Assembly: GCF_036227605.1 (NCBI RefSeq)
Contig: NZ_CP109487.1
Location: 3,360,001 to 3,424,000 of the forward strand
DNA: 64,000 bases
Direction of reading: 5' to 3'
Origin: Streptomyces sp. NBC_01439
GTDB lineage: Bacteria; Actinomycetota; Actinomycetes; Streptomycetales; Streptomycetaceae
Shown: positions 25,908-34,291 of the stretch, piece by piece
Position numbering within the stretch: the first letter of the stretch is position 1
Layout: every line of letters starts with the position of its first letter
Notes under the pieces: generated by a model
What the model saw: the letters and a program-made list of their open reading frames with translations, nothing else
Database searches by the model: none
What the model was told of the DNA's origin: nothing
Program-made: the position numbers and the translations under genes

Positions 25908-27608
25908 CTAGAAGCCCGGCGGCTCGGTGTACGTGCCCCACTCGTCGCGCAGGACGTTGCAGATCTCGCCCATCGTGGCCTCGGCCCGCACCGCGTCCAG
26001 CATGGCCGGGATCATGTTCGTCCCGTCCCGGGCGGCGTCCAGCATCGTCTTCAGCGCCGCGTCGACCTTGGCGTCGTCGCGGCGGGCCTTGCGGGCCGCC
26101 AGCTCCCGCACCTGGACGGTCTCCACCTCGTGGCTGACCCGGAGGATCTCCAGGTCACCCGTGACCGACCCGTGGTGCACGTTGACGCCGACGACGCGCT
26201 TGTCGCCCTTCTCCAGCGACCGCTGGTACTGGAAGGCCGATTCGGCGATCTCGCCGGTGAACCAGCCGTCCTCGATGCCGCGCAGGATGCCCGAGGTGAT
26301 CGGCCCGATCGGGTGCTGCCCGTCGGGGTGGGCGCGCAGACCGCGCTCCTTGATCTGCTCGAAGATCTTCTCGGCCTCGGCCTCGATGCGGTCGGTGAGC
26401 TGCTCCACGAACCAGGAGCCGCCCAGCGGGTCCGCCACGTTGGCCACGCCCGTCTCCTCCATCAGCACCTGCTGCGTGCGCAGGGCGATCTCGGCCGCCT
26501 GCTCGCTCGGCAGGGCGAGGGTCTCGTCGAGGGCGTTGGTGTGCAGCGAGTTCGTGCCGCCGAGCACGGCCGCCAGGGCCTCCACGGCGGTGCGCACGAC
26601 GTTGTTGTACGGCTGCTGCGCGGTCAGCGAGACACCGGCGGTCTGGGTGTGGAAGCGCAGCCACATGGACTTCTCGCTCTTCGCCCCGTAGACCTCCTTC
26701 ATCCAGCGGGCCCAGATCCGGCGTGCGGCGCGGAACTTGGCGATCTCCTCGAAGAAGTCGAGGTGCGCGTCGAAGAAGAAGGAGAGGCCGGGCGCGAAGG
26801 CGTCGACGTCCATCCCGCGCGAGAGGCCCAGCTCCACGTAGCCGAAGCCGTCGGCGAGGGTGTACGCGAGCTCCTGCGCGGCCGTGGCCCCGGCCTCGCG
26901 GATGTGGTAGCCGGAGACGGACAGCGGCTTGTAGGCCGGAATGCCCTTCGTGCAGTACTCCATGAGGTCGCCGATGAGGCGCAGGTGCGGCTCCGGTTCG
27001 AAGAGCCACTCCTTCTGGGCGATGTACTCCTTGAAGATGTCGGTCTGGAGCGTGCCGTTGAGGACGGCGGGGTCCACGCCCTGCCGCTCGGCGGCGACCA
27101 GGTACATGCAGAAGGCGGGGACGGCCGGGCCGGAGATCGTCATCGAGGTCGTGACGTCACCGAGCGGGATGTCCTTGAACAGGACCTCCATGTCGGCGGC
27201 GGAGTCGATGGCGACCCCGCAGTGCCCGACCTCGCCGAGGGAGCGGGGGTCGTCGGAGTCGCGCCCCATGAGGGTCGGCATGTCGAAGGCGACCGAGAGC
27301 CCGCCGCCGCCGGCGGCGAGGATCATCTTGTAGCGCTCGTTGGTCTGCTCGGCGTTCCCGAACCCGGCGAACTGCCGGATGGTCCAGGTCCGCCCGCGGT
27401 AGCCGGTGGCGTGGAGCCCGCGGGTGTACGGGTACTCGCCCGGCCACCCGATGCGCTCGAAGCCCTCGTACGCGTCGCCGGGCCGGGGTCCGTAGACCGG
27501 CTCGACCTCGTCGCCGGAGAGCGTGGTGAAGTCTGCCTCGCGCTTGCGGGCCTTGTCATAGCGGGCCTGCCAGCGACGGCGGCCTTCCTCGATGGCGTCA
27601 GCGTCCAT
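25908..27608 (-). CDS. icmA: Isobutyryl-CoA mutase large subunit
   Basis: 566 residues, the length I know for Streptomyces IcmA. Coenzyme-B12-dependent interconversion of isobutyryl-CoA and n-butyryl-CoA, linking valine and fatty-acid metabolism. The methylmalonyl-CoA mutase fold is evident ([32 protein letters not shown]). Two residues mark it as IcmA rather than MCM: F80 (in RQFAGF, Tyr in MCM) and Q198 (in YIAQKEWL, Arg in MCM). The B12-binding domain is absent, so it needs the small subunit IcmB, not encoded in this window. The ATG at 27608 is 9 bp from a perfect 24-bp palindrome. Confidence 0.93.
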   Translation of the reverse strand: MDADAIEEGRRRWQARYDKARKREADFTTLSGDEVEPVYGPRPGDAYEGFERIGWPGEYPYTRGLHATGYRGRTWTIRQFAGFGNAEQTNERYKMILAAGGGGLSVAFDMPTLMGRDSDDPRSLGEVGHCGVAIDSAADMEVLFKDIPLGDVTTSMTISGPAVPAFCMYLVAAERQGVDPAVLNGTLQTDIFKEYIAQKEWLFEPEPHLRLIGDLMEYCTKGIPAYKPLSVSGYHIREAGATAAQELAYTLADGFGYVELGLSRGMDVDAFAPGLSFFFDAHLDFFEEIAKFRAARRIWARWMKEVYGAKSEKSMWLRFHTQTAGVSLTAQQPYNNVVRTAVEALAAVLGGTNSLHTNALDETLALPSEQAAEIALRTQQVLMEETGVANVADPLGGSWFVEQLTDRIEAEAEKIFEQIKERGLRAHPDGQHPIGPITSGILRGIEDGWFTGEIAESAFQYQRSLEKGDKRVVGVNVHHGSVTGDLEILRVSHEVETVQVRELAARKARRDDAKVDAALKTMLDAARDGTNMIPAMLDAVRAEATMGEICNVLRDEWGTYTEPPGF

Positions 27609-27616
27609 ACCCACGA

Positions 27617-27640
27617 ATTTACTAGGACGTCCTAGTAAAT
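27617..27640. promoter_or_regulatory. icmA: Perfect 24-bp palindrome at the icmA promoter
   Basis: Half-site ATTTACTAGGAC followed immediately by its reverse complement, ending 9 bp before the icmA ATG. The AT-rich ends contain TAGTAA, which could be the -10 of a near-leaderless transcript, so a bound protein would block transcription. The symmetry suits a MarR- or TetR-type repressor. The MarR gene at 28105-28611 is a nearby candidate. Confidence 0.75.
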
Positions 27641-27651
27641 GTCGATGGCAA

Positions 27652-27676
27652 ACCCCCGGGGACTCGCCCCGGGGGT
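27652..27676 (-). terminator. Terminator-like hairpin upstream of icmA
   Basis: ACCCCCGGGG and CCCCGGGGGT form a perfect 10-bp stem around ACTCG. It lies 30 bp after the DUF3817 stop and before the icmA operator. It probably separates the DUF3817 transcript from icmA. Confidence 0.65.
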
Positions 27677-27706
27677 GGGTGACGCTCGCCTCCTGCGCGG
27701 CGGCGA

Positions 27707-28036
27707 TCAGGCCTTGGCGGTCGCGAGCGAGTCGCTGACCAGCGGCTCGACCTCGGCGCGGATCTTGCGCTCGACGAAGAAGGCGGCCACCGGAATCGTT
27801 CCGCTGAGCATGACCCAGAGCATCTTGCCGAAGGGCCACCTGGCCTTGGAGCTCAGGTCGAAGGCGAAGACCAGATAGATCATGAAGAGCACACCGTGGG
27901 CCTGCGAGACCACGAAGGTCAGGTCGGCGCCGGTGTCGAAGCCGTACTTCGCCACCATGCAGGCACAGAGGATCAGGAGCATGACCGCGGTCACGTAGGC
28001 CATGACGCGGTAGCGGGTCAGCACGCTTCGTTTCAT
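27707..28036 (-). CDS. DUF3817 domain membrane protein
   Basis: 109 residues from an ATG at 28036 (MKRSVLTRYRVMAYVTAVML). Three hydrophobic segments are seen: AYVTAVMLLILCACMVA, QAHGVLFMIYLVFAFDL and LWVMLSGTIPVAAFFVE. The pattern ending SKARWPFGKMLWVMLSGTIP is the DUF3817 (YdzA/MT0057-type) signature. A second member occurs at 38727-39071 with the matching [15 protein letters not shown]. Downstream of the MarR gene, 68 bp apart on the same strand. Function unknown. Confidence 0.85.
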   Translation of the reverse strand: MKRSVLTRYRVMAYVTAVMLLILCACMVAKYGFDTGADLTFVVSQAHGVLFMIYLVFAFDLSSKARWPFGKMLWVMLSGTIPVAAFFVERKIRAEVEPLVSDSLATAKA

Positions 28037-28104
28037 GCCGACGAGCCTAGCCGTCCGTTTTGCTCGATCTTGACGCGGCCCCGGGCCCCGGCCTCCGGCC
28101 CGGG

Positions 28105-28611
28105 CTACTCCTGGAAGTCCGCCGCGGCCACCCGCAGCGGGCGCAGCAGCGCGAAGATCTCCCCGCACTCCTCGGCGTCGTACGCGCCCAGGCCGAAGTC
28201 GACGGCCATCAGGTCCTTCGTGGCGGCCTCGACGACCTCGCGGCCCTTCTCCGTGATGGAGGCGAGGGTGCCGCGGCCGTCGTTCGGGTTGGGCCGCTTG
28301 GCGACCAGTCCGGACTTCACCAGCCGGTCCACCGTGTTGGTCACCGACGTCGGGTGGACCATCAGCCGCTCGCCGATCTTGGACATCGGCAGTTCGCCGG
28401 CCTTGGAGAAGGTGAGCAGCACCAGCGCCTCGTACCGGGCGAAGGTCAGCCCGTACGGCTTGACGACCGCGTCGACCTCACCGAGCAGGATCTGCTGCGC
28501 GCGCATGATCGAGGTGATCGCGGCCATCGAGGGCACGGGTCCCCAGCGCTGCTGCCAGAGCTCGTCGGCGCGGGCGATGGGGTCGAAGGGAAGGCTGAGC
28601 GGCTTGGGCAC
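28105..28611 (-). CDS. MarR-family regulator
   Basis: 168 residues from a GTG at 28611 (MPKPLSLPFDPIARADELW). A winged helix lies about residues 60-125, with LMVHPTSVTNTVDRLVKSGL as recognition region and PNPNDGRGTLASITEKGRE as the wing (the DxRGxL..IT signature). Same strand as DUF3817 and icmA downstream. A perfect 24-bp palindrome at the icmA promoter makes icmA a plausible target. This is inference from position. Confidence 0.88.
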   Translation of the reverse strand: MPKPLSLPFDPIARADELWQQRWGPVPSMAAITSIMRAQQILLGEVDAVVKPYGLTFARYEALVLLTFSKAGELPMSKIGERLMVHPTSVTNTVDRLVKSGLVAKRPNPNDGRGTLASITEKGREVVEAATKDLMAVDFGLGAYDAEECGEIFALLRPLRVAAADFQE

Positions 28612-28632
28612 GCGTCCGACCCTACCGGGAGG

Positions 28633-29889
28633 TCACTTCACCGCGGGGGCCGTCTCACCCCTCAGTCGTTCCTCCTGCCGGGCGGCCGCCCGGAGTTCGG
28701 CCAGGAGCAGCAGGACGACCCCCGTACCGAGGAGCCCGGCTCCGGTGACGACCTCGTGCACCGGGCGGAATTCGGCGGCGAGGCCGGCCAGGGCCATGCC
28801 GACCCCCTGGAGGGTCATCAGGCCGGTGCTGAGCAGCGTCATCGCCCGGCCTCGCAGCTCGTCGGGAACGGCTTCGACGTACCACTGGTCCAGCCCGAGG
28901 GTGTAGGCGTGGGCCAGCCCGGCGAGCAGCAGGGCGGCGAGGACCACGGGCAGGCCCGGCCGGACGGCGAAGAGCAGGAGCGGCAGCAGCCCGGCGGCCG
29001 CGAGCGGCACCACGATCCTCGATCGCGCGGGGGCGGTGAGGGCCGAGCCGGCCCAGAGCTCCCCGACGATGGTGCCGACGGGCAGGGCGCACATCATCAG
29101 GCCGAGGGCGGCGGTGCCGACGCCGATGCCGTCCGCGTACGGAGCGAGCAGCGCCTCCGGGGCGACGAGGAAGACGGGCGGCAGCCAGAACAGCAGCATC
29201 AGCGCGCGCAGCCGGCGCCGGCCGAGGACGGCGCGCAGTCCGGCGAGCGGGGAGGTTCGGGCGCCGCTGCGGGCGGGGCGGCTGCGCGTGCCCAGCCTCA
29301 GCAGCAGCGCGGAGCCGAGGAAGCCGGCGGCGGTGAGGGCGATGGCCGCGCGCGGCGCGAGCGCGGTGAGCAGCAGCCCGCCGAGGCCGAACCCGATGAG
29401 CTGGGCGCTCTGGGCCACCATGCGCAGCAGCGAGCGGCCCAGGACGAAGGCGTCGCCGGTGCCGAGGACGTCGGCGAGGGAGGCGTTGCGCGTGCCCTGG
29501 AACAGCGGCGCCACGAAGGCCATCGCGCAGCGCAGTACGAGGAGCACGGCGACGGGCGTGCCCGGCGCCACCATGGCGGCCGCGCAGAGCGCGCAGACGA
29601 GGTCGCAGGCGACGAGCACCCGGCGGGCGGGGTGGCGGTCGGCGATCCCGGCGAGCAGGGTGCCGCCGAGGACGTACGGGAGGAAGCCGAGGGCGAAGGT
29701 CAGCGCGCTCATCAGGGGCGAGCCGGTGGTGCGGTAGACGAGGACGGACAGCGAGATCTCGGCGACGACCACGCCGAACACGGACAGCAGGTGGGCGGCG
29801 AAGACGGTCCGGAACTCACGGACCCGGAACACGGAGCGGTAGCCCGGTGGCGGTACGGACCGCCCGGGCGCCTGGGTGTCGGTTGGCAT
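28633..29889 (-). CDS. MFS transporter
   Basis: 418 residues from an ATG at 29889 (MPTDTQAPGRSVPPPGYRSV). Twelve or so hydrophobic segments, starting TVFAAHLLSVFGVVVAEISL. The loop between helices 2 and 3 (GTLLAGIADRHPARRVLVA) is the MFS motif-A region. This resembles drug/metabolite exporters of the enterobactin-exporter-like group. It is divergent from the winged-helix gene at 30045 with a 155-bp gap containing an inverted repeat, a typical repressor/exporter pair. Confidence 0.88.
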   Translation of the reverse strand: MPTDTQAPGRSVPPPGYRSVFRVREFRTVFAAHLLSVFGVVVAEISLSVLVYRTTGSPLMSALTFALGFLPYVLGGTLLAGIADRHPARRVLVACDLVCALCAAAMVAPGTPVAVLLVLRCAMAFVAPLFQGTRNASLADVLGTGDAFVLGRSLLRMVAQSAQLIGFGLGGLLLTALAPRAAIALTAAGFLGSALLLRLGTRSRPARSGARTSPLAGLRAVLGRRRLRALMLLFWLPPVFLVAPEALLAPYADGIGVGTAALGLMMCALPVGTIVGELWAGSALTAPARSRIVVPLAAAGLLPLLLFAVRPGLPVVLAALLLAGLAHAYTLGLDQWYVEAVPDELRGRAMTLLSTGLMTLQGVGMALAGLAAEFRPVHEVVTGAGLLGTGVVLLLLAELRAAARQEERLRGETAPAVK

Positions 29890-29927
29890 GGGCCCAGCGT
29901 CCCGGGCCCGGGGCCCGCGCCCCAGAG

Positions 29928-29945
29928 ATTCGGCTGGGGCCGAAT
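29928..29945. promoter_or_regulatory. Inverted repeat in the MFS/regulator divergent promoter
   Basis: ATTCGGC-TGGG-GCCGAAT, a perfect 7-bp inverted repeat, 39 bp upstream of the MFS start. It is a candidate operator of the adjacent winged-helix regulator. Confidence 0.5.
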
Positions 29946-30044
29946 GGTGGTGCAGAGTCCTCACGTCGCCGGCAACATCGTCGGCACCGGCGTCGTGGGC
30001 GGCACCGGCATCGCGCGGGACGGGGAAGGGGAGGGAGCGCCGGG

Positions 30045-31043
30045 ATGGGGTTGCACCACTACTTCGGGCACGAGGACCTGCTGCGGTGCCGCTTCGCGCT
30101 CTCGCCCGCATGGGAGACGCAGGAGGCGGTCCGCACCCTGAACCGCCCGGACCGGCAGGGCTACCACCTGCCCTGGCTGCGGCGGATCCGCGCCGCAGCC
30201 GACGGGCTGGACCTGCGGCCGCTGTGGCTGCTGATGCCGCACCACGGGCACAGCGCGGACTTCATCGGCCCGCCGCCCAGCGGCCCCGGGGTCTCCTTCG
30301 AGGAGGAGATCGCGCTGATCCGCGGGGCGGATCCGGACCTGGCGCGCGAGGACATCCGCCAGTCGCTGGCCTGTACACCGGGCGCCCTCGACAGCGACCT
30401 GGGCCGGTCGCTGCTGGCCGATCCGGCCCGGGCCGTGCGGGACCTGGCCGATCTGCTGGAACGGTCCTGGAGCGTGCTGATCGAGCCGCACTGGCCGCGG
30501 CTGCGGGCCCTGCTGGAGGCGGACATCCTCTTCCACTCGCGCCGCCTCGCGGCCGGCGGTCTGCAGTCCCTCTTCGACGGGCTGCACCCGAGCCTCTCCT
30601 GGGACGCCGCCTCCCTGACCCTGACCATCGACCGGCCCACCAGTCACCACGAGCGCGTCCTGGGCGGCCGGGGACTGCTCCTGATGCCGAGCGCCTTCAT
30701 CTGGCCGGGGATCGCGGGCGGTTTCGACGCGCCCTGGCAGCCCACCATCGTCTACCCGGCCCGCGGCATCGGCGCTCTGTGGACCCCGGCCCGGGAGAAC
30801 ACCCCGGACGTGCTCGCCCAGCTGCTGGGCCGGGCCCGGGCCGAGGTGCTGTGCGCGCTGGAGGAACCGGCCTCCACCACGGCGCTGGCCCACCGGCTCG
30901 GTCTGGCCCCGTCCACGGTCTCGGCCCATCTGGGGGTCCTGCGGGCGGCGGGGCTGCTCATCTCCGCACGCCACGGCCGCCAGGTCCGCTACGAGCGCAC
31001 CCCGCTGGCGATCGCGCTCACCACGGGCGACCCGGCCCCCTGA
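30045..31043 (+). CDS. ArsR/DUF5937-type winged-helix regulator
   Basis: 332 residues from an ATG at 30045 with a GGGAAGGGGAGGGAG ribosome-binding region. The first ~240 residues (MGLHHYFGHEDLLRCRFALS) are a DUF5937-like sensor domain. The last ~75 hold an ArsR-type winged helix (LCALEEPASTTALAHRLGLA, then STVSAHLGVLRAAGL and the wing RHGRQVRYERT). It is divergent from an MFS gene, so the likely role is effector-responsive repression of that exporter. Confidence 0.85.
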   Translation: MGLHHYFGHEDLLRCRFALSPAWETQEAVRTLNRPDRQGYHLPWLRRIRAAADGLDLRPLWLLMPHHGHSADFIGPPPSGPGVSFEEEIALIRGADPDLAREDIRQSLACTPGALDSDLGRSLLADPARAVRDLADLLERSWSVLIEPHWPRLRALLEADILFHSRRLAAGGLQSLFDGLHPSLSWDAASLTLTIDRPTSHHERVLGGRGLLLMPSAFIWPGIAGGFDAPWQPTIVYPARGIGALWTPARENTPDVLAQLLGRARAEVLCALEEPASTTALAHRLGLAPSTVSAHLGVLRAAGLLISARHGRQVRYERTPLAIALTTGDPAP

Positions 31044-31223
31044 GCCCGGCCGACCAGCTCGGCGACCTCGTCCGCCCTACCCGGCCGGCTCGTCCGCCCT
31101 GCCCGGCCGGCTCGGCCCGCCCGCACCTGCCGCCGGTGTCGCACAGCCATGCCAACTATCCGACATGTCAACATATCCCGGTATCTCGCTCCGCTGCCCG
31201 ACCCTTCGTCCCGAGGAAGCCGG

Positions 31224-32264
31224 ATGCCCCCCGCCGCTCACAGGCCGCGTTTTCGCACCACCGCCCCCGTCCTCGGCCTCCTCGCGCTCCTCGCCGCGGC
31301 CCCCGCCTGCGGCGGCGAGCCCGCACCCGAGCCGGGGACCCCCGCCGTCACGCCCGCGGCGCCCTCCGCCATCGTCGCGGCCGAGGAGTCCCCGTTCTGG
31401 GTGGACCCGCACAGCGACGCCGCCCGGCAGGTCGCGGCCTGGGAGGCGGCGGGCCGCAACAGCGACGCCCAGGTGCTGCGCAGGATCGCGGACCGCCCTC
31501 TCACCCTGTGGGGACCCGGCGGCGACCCCGGCCCCGAGATCCGCCGGGCCAGGGCGGGAGCCCGGGCCACCGGGCGGACCCTGCTGCTCGCCGCGTACAA
31601 CATCCCCTACCGGGACTGCGGTCAGCACTCGGCAGGCGGCGCCCCCGACGCCCGGGCCTACCGCAGTTGGATCGGCGCCTTCGCCGACAACATCGAGGAC
31701 ACCAAGGCCGTCGTCGTCCTGGAGCCGGACGCCATCGCGCACATCATCGACGGCTGCACCCGGCCCGAGCACCACGCCGAGCGCTACCAGCTGCTCTCCG
31801 AGGCCGTCGACCGGTTGAAGAAGAACCCCAACACCAAGGTCTATCTGGACGCCGGCAACCCGGCCTGGATCCCCAACCCCATGGACCTGGTCGACCCGCT
31901 CTTCAAGGCGGGCCTCGACCGCGCCGACGGCTTCGCCCTCAACGTCTCCAACTTCCAGCCCGACGCGGCCGCCCGGGCCTACGGCGCCAAGATCTCCAAG
32001 GGCACCAGCGGCAAGCACTTCGTCATCGACACCAGCCGCAACGGCGACGGCCCGCTGCCCGGCAACCGCACCCAGGCCTGGTGCAATCCGCCGGGCCGGG
32101 CGCTCGGGGCGCCGCCGACCGACAAGACGGGCGACCCGCTCGTCGACGCGTACCTCTGGGTCAAGCGGCCCGGCGAGTCCGACGGGACCTGCCGCGGCGG
32201 CCCGTCCGCCGGCACCTGGTGGCCGGACTACGCCCTGGGGCTGGCCCGCCGCGCCAGGGAATGA
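31224..32264 (+). CDS. cslZ: Glycoside hydrolase family 6 protein (CslZ-type endoglucanase)
   Basis: 346 residues from an ATG at 31224 with GAGGAAG upstream. A signal peptide is followed by a possible lipobox-like LLAAAPAC (cleavage before Cys). GH6 features: LLLAAYNIPYRDCG, the catalytic-acid region VVVLEPDAIAH, VYLDAGNPAW, FALNVSNF, and KHFVIDTSRNGDGP near the end. No cellulose-binding module. It sits convergent to glxA and cslA and is expected to trim the beta-glucan made by CslA at the hyphal surface. Confidence 0.88.
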   Translation: MPPAAHRPRFRTTAPVLGLLALLAAAPACGGEPAPEPGTPAVTPAAPSAIVAAEESPFWVDPHSDAARQVAAWEAAGRNSDAQVLRRIADRPLTLWGPGGDPGPEIRRARAGARATGRTLLLAAYNIPYRDCGQHSAGGAPDARAYRSWIGAFADNIEDTKAVVVLEPDAIAHIIDGCTRPEHHAERYQLLSEAVDRLKKNPNTKVYLDAGNPAWIPNPMDLVDPLFKAGLDRADGFALNVSNFQPDAAARAYGAKISKGTSGKHFVIDTSRNGDGPLPGNRTQAWCNPPGRALGAPPTDKTGDPLVDAYLWVKRPGESDGTCRGGPSAGTWWPDYALGLARRARE

Positions 32265-32312
32265 CGGGGGGTGTCCCGTCGGTCGGGCCCTGCGCGACCG
32301 GCCGGACAGCTC

Positions 32313-34289
32313 CTACGGGGCCGCCGGCTGCGGGGCCTCGACCCGGAGCCACTTCGCCACCGAGGGCGTCCCGTCGCCATCGGTCACGAACAGCATGTAC
32401 CAGCCCGGCGGCACCAGCGTCGGATCCTGCGGCACCTCGACCGTGACCGAGTCGTCCGTCTTGGTCAGCCCGAGTTCGATCGAGCGCTGTTCCACGTCCG
32501 TGGTGTGCGTGACCGCGCTCGGCCGCATCAGGCGGGCCCGCTCGATCCGCTCCGGGTGCGCGGCGGCGAAGGTGGCCCGCCCGTCCGCGTCGAACTCCTT
32601 CGGCCCCTCGCCCAGGACGGGCCGCCGGTCCTCGCCGCGGTAGAGGTACGGGGGCGAGTACACCTCCAGCCGGTGCTCGAACTTCCCGAGCCTGGTGTTG
32701 TCCTTGTCGGCGAAGAGCGGGTCCGAGCCGAAGGTCGCCACGCGCCCGTCGGGCAGCAGCAGCGCCTCGGAGTGGTAGTTGCGGCCCACGGTCGGATCGG
32801 CTGCGGCCACGAAGGAGTCGGTGCGCGGGAAGTAGAACTGCGCCTTGTGGATGTCGCTGGCGCCGCGGCCGCGGTAGTCGGCGGAGCCGCCCGTGGTGAA
32901 GACCGAGTCGTCCGGCAACAGCACGCTGCTCAGGTAGCGGGTGGCGCGCGGCAGCCGCGCCGAGGACCGGAAGACCGGATTCTCCTCCTTCAGGTCCACG
33001 ATCGCGGTCCGGCTGGAGGAGAGCTTGGACTCGCCGACCCCGCCGCCGCCGAGGACCATCACCTTCTGCTCCTGGGCGGGCGGCAGCAGGAGCGAGGCGG
33101 AGGTCTCCAGCCGGTCCGGCTCCGCGAGCCCGCCCACCTTCTTGAACTCGTTGGTCGCAAGGTCCCACACGCCCGGCTCGCGCCCCTTGGTCTTCGGACC
33201 GTAGCCCGCGTTGGAGCCGGTGTAGAGGAGCTTGCCGCTCTGCATCAGGAAGAGCGCGGGATAGGTCGGGAAGTAGTGGAAGGGGGCCTTGGACCACTTC
33301 TTCGTCCGCGGGTCGTAGTACTCGTTGTCGCCGGGCACCACGTCGCCCACGTCGTTGAGCCCGGAGACCGCGAGCACCCGCCCGTCCTCCAGGGTCACGA
33401 GGGTCGGGTACCAGCGGGCGTCGCTCATCGGGTCGACGCGCAGGTACTTCTCCGCCACCGGGTCGAACTCGTACGCCGACTTGATGCCCTGGAAGTCCTG
33501 CTTGTCGGCGCTCAGCCGCTCCGCGAGCCCGTAGACGTTGTCGGCGTCCTTGCCGGTCAGCCCGACCACCTCGTACTGCGCGGCCTCCGTCGTCAGCCCC
33601 TCGGCGCCGGGCTTCACCGCCTCCACGAAGACCCGCGACTCGGCGGCGACCACGGTGGTGCGCCACGGCATGACCTGCCCGCCGCGCCCGTAGGTGATCT
33701 CGAACTTCTTCTCGGCCTTCGGCACGACCACGTCGAACTTCGCCTCGTACTCCACCCCGGACGGAGAGCGGAACCGGGTGCCCTTGCGCAGCTTGACGAT
33801 CTTGTCGGGGTTCTCGTTCTTGACCCGCATCCGGCCGCCCGCGCGGGTGACCTTCCCGTGGAGGACCTCGTACCGGGCGGTGCCACCGGCCACCAGCAGC
33901 CGCCCGTCGGGCAGCTGGCTGTGCCCGGCGCAGAAGAAGTCCTCCGGTGTCGGGATCTTCTTGAAGCTGTCGTCCTTCGGGTCCCACAGGACGGTGTCGA
34001 AGGTTCCCTTGTCGAAGTTCTTCTGGTTGTTGCCGCTGCCGGCGATGAGCAGCACCTTGCCCGTGTGCAGGAGGGCCGCGTGCATGGCGTTGATCCGGTA
34101 CTCCTCGGGGAGCCCGATGAGGTCCCACGACCCGTACTGGATCCGGTAGCTGGTCTGCCCGATCTTGTACGCGTGGTACTTGTCCTCGGCGAAGGAGATC
34201 GCGGCGGGCGCGTTGAGCGCGACGAGCACCAGCACGGCGGCGGCGCCCAGGGCGGTCTTCTTGAACTTCTTCGACGGCCGGTAGTCCAT
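32313..34289 (-). CDS. glxA: Galactose-oxidase-like copper radical oxidase GlxA
   Basis: 658 residues. An N-terminal membrane anchor (TALGAAAVLVLVALNAPAAI) is followed by a beta-propeller. Active-site features of the copper radical oxidases are visible: C120 (EDFFCAGH) and Y294 (SDARWYPTL) in position for the Cys-Tyr crosslink, the Tyr-His pair of VGRNYHSEALLL, and a further His in PSAVTHTTDVEQR. The start lies 2 bp after cslA, whose last codons supply the AGGAGG site, so expression is tightly coupled. GlxA acts on the CslA glucan during tip growth and development. Confidence 0.93.
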   Translation of the reverse strand: MDYRPSKKFKKTALGAAAVLVLVALNAPAAISFAEDKYHAYKIGQTSYRIQYGSWDLIGLPEEYRINAMHAALLHTGKVLLIAGSGNNQKNFDKGTFDTVLWDPKDDSFKKIPTPEDFFCAGHSQLPDGRLLVAGGTARYEVLHGKVTRAGGRMRVKNENPDKIVKLRKGTRFRSPSGVEYEAKFDVVVPKAEKKFEITYGRGGQVMPWRTTVVAAESRVFVEAVKPGAEGLTTEAAQYEVVGLTGKDADNVYGLAERLSADKQDFQGIKSAYEFDPVAEKYLRVDPMSDARWYPTLVTLEDGRVLAVSGLNDVGDVVPGDNEYYDPRTKKWSKAPFHYFPTYPALFLMQSGKLLYTGSNAGYGPKTKGREPGVWDLATNEFKKVGGLAEPDRLETSASLLLPPAQEQKVMVLGGGGVGESKLSSSRTAIVDLKEENPVFRSSARLPRATRYLSSVLLPDDSVFTTGGSADYRGRGASDIHKAQFYFPRTDSFVAAADPTVGRNYHSEALLLPDGRVATFGSDPLFADKDNTRLGKFEHRLEVYSPPYLYRGEDRRPVLGEGPKEFDADGRATFAAAHPERIERARLMRPSAVTHTTDVEQRSIELGLTKTDDSVTVEVPQDPTLVPPGWYMLFVTDGDGTPSVAKWLRVEAPQPAAP

Positions 34290-34291
34290 GC

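Noticed and set aside
27609..27706. Cobalamin riboswitch before icmA
   Set aside because: The gap is under 100 bp and contains only a palindrome and a hairpin, no B12-box-like sequence. I also saw none before 63234.
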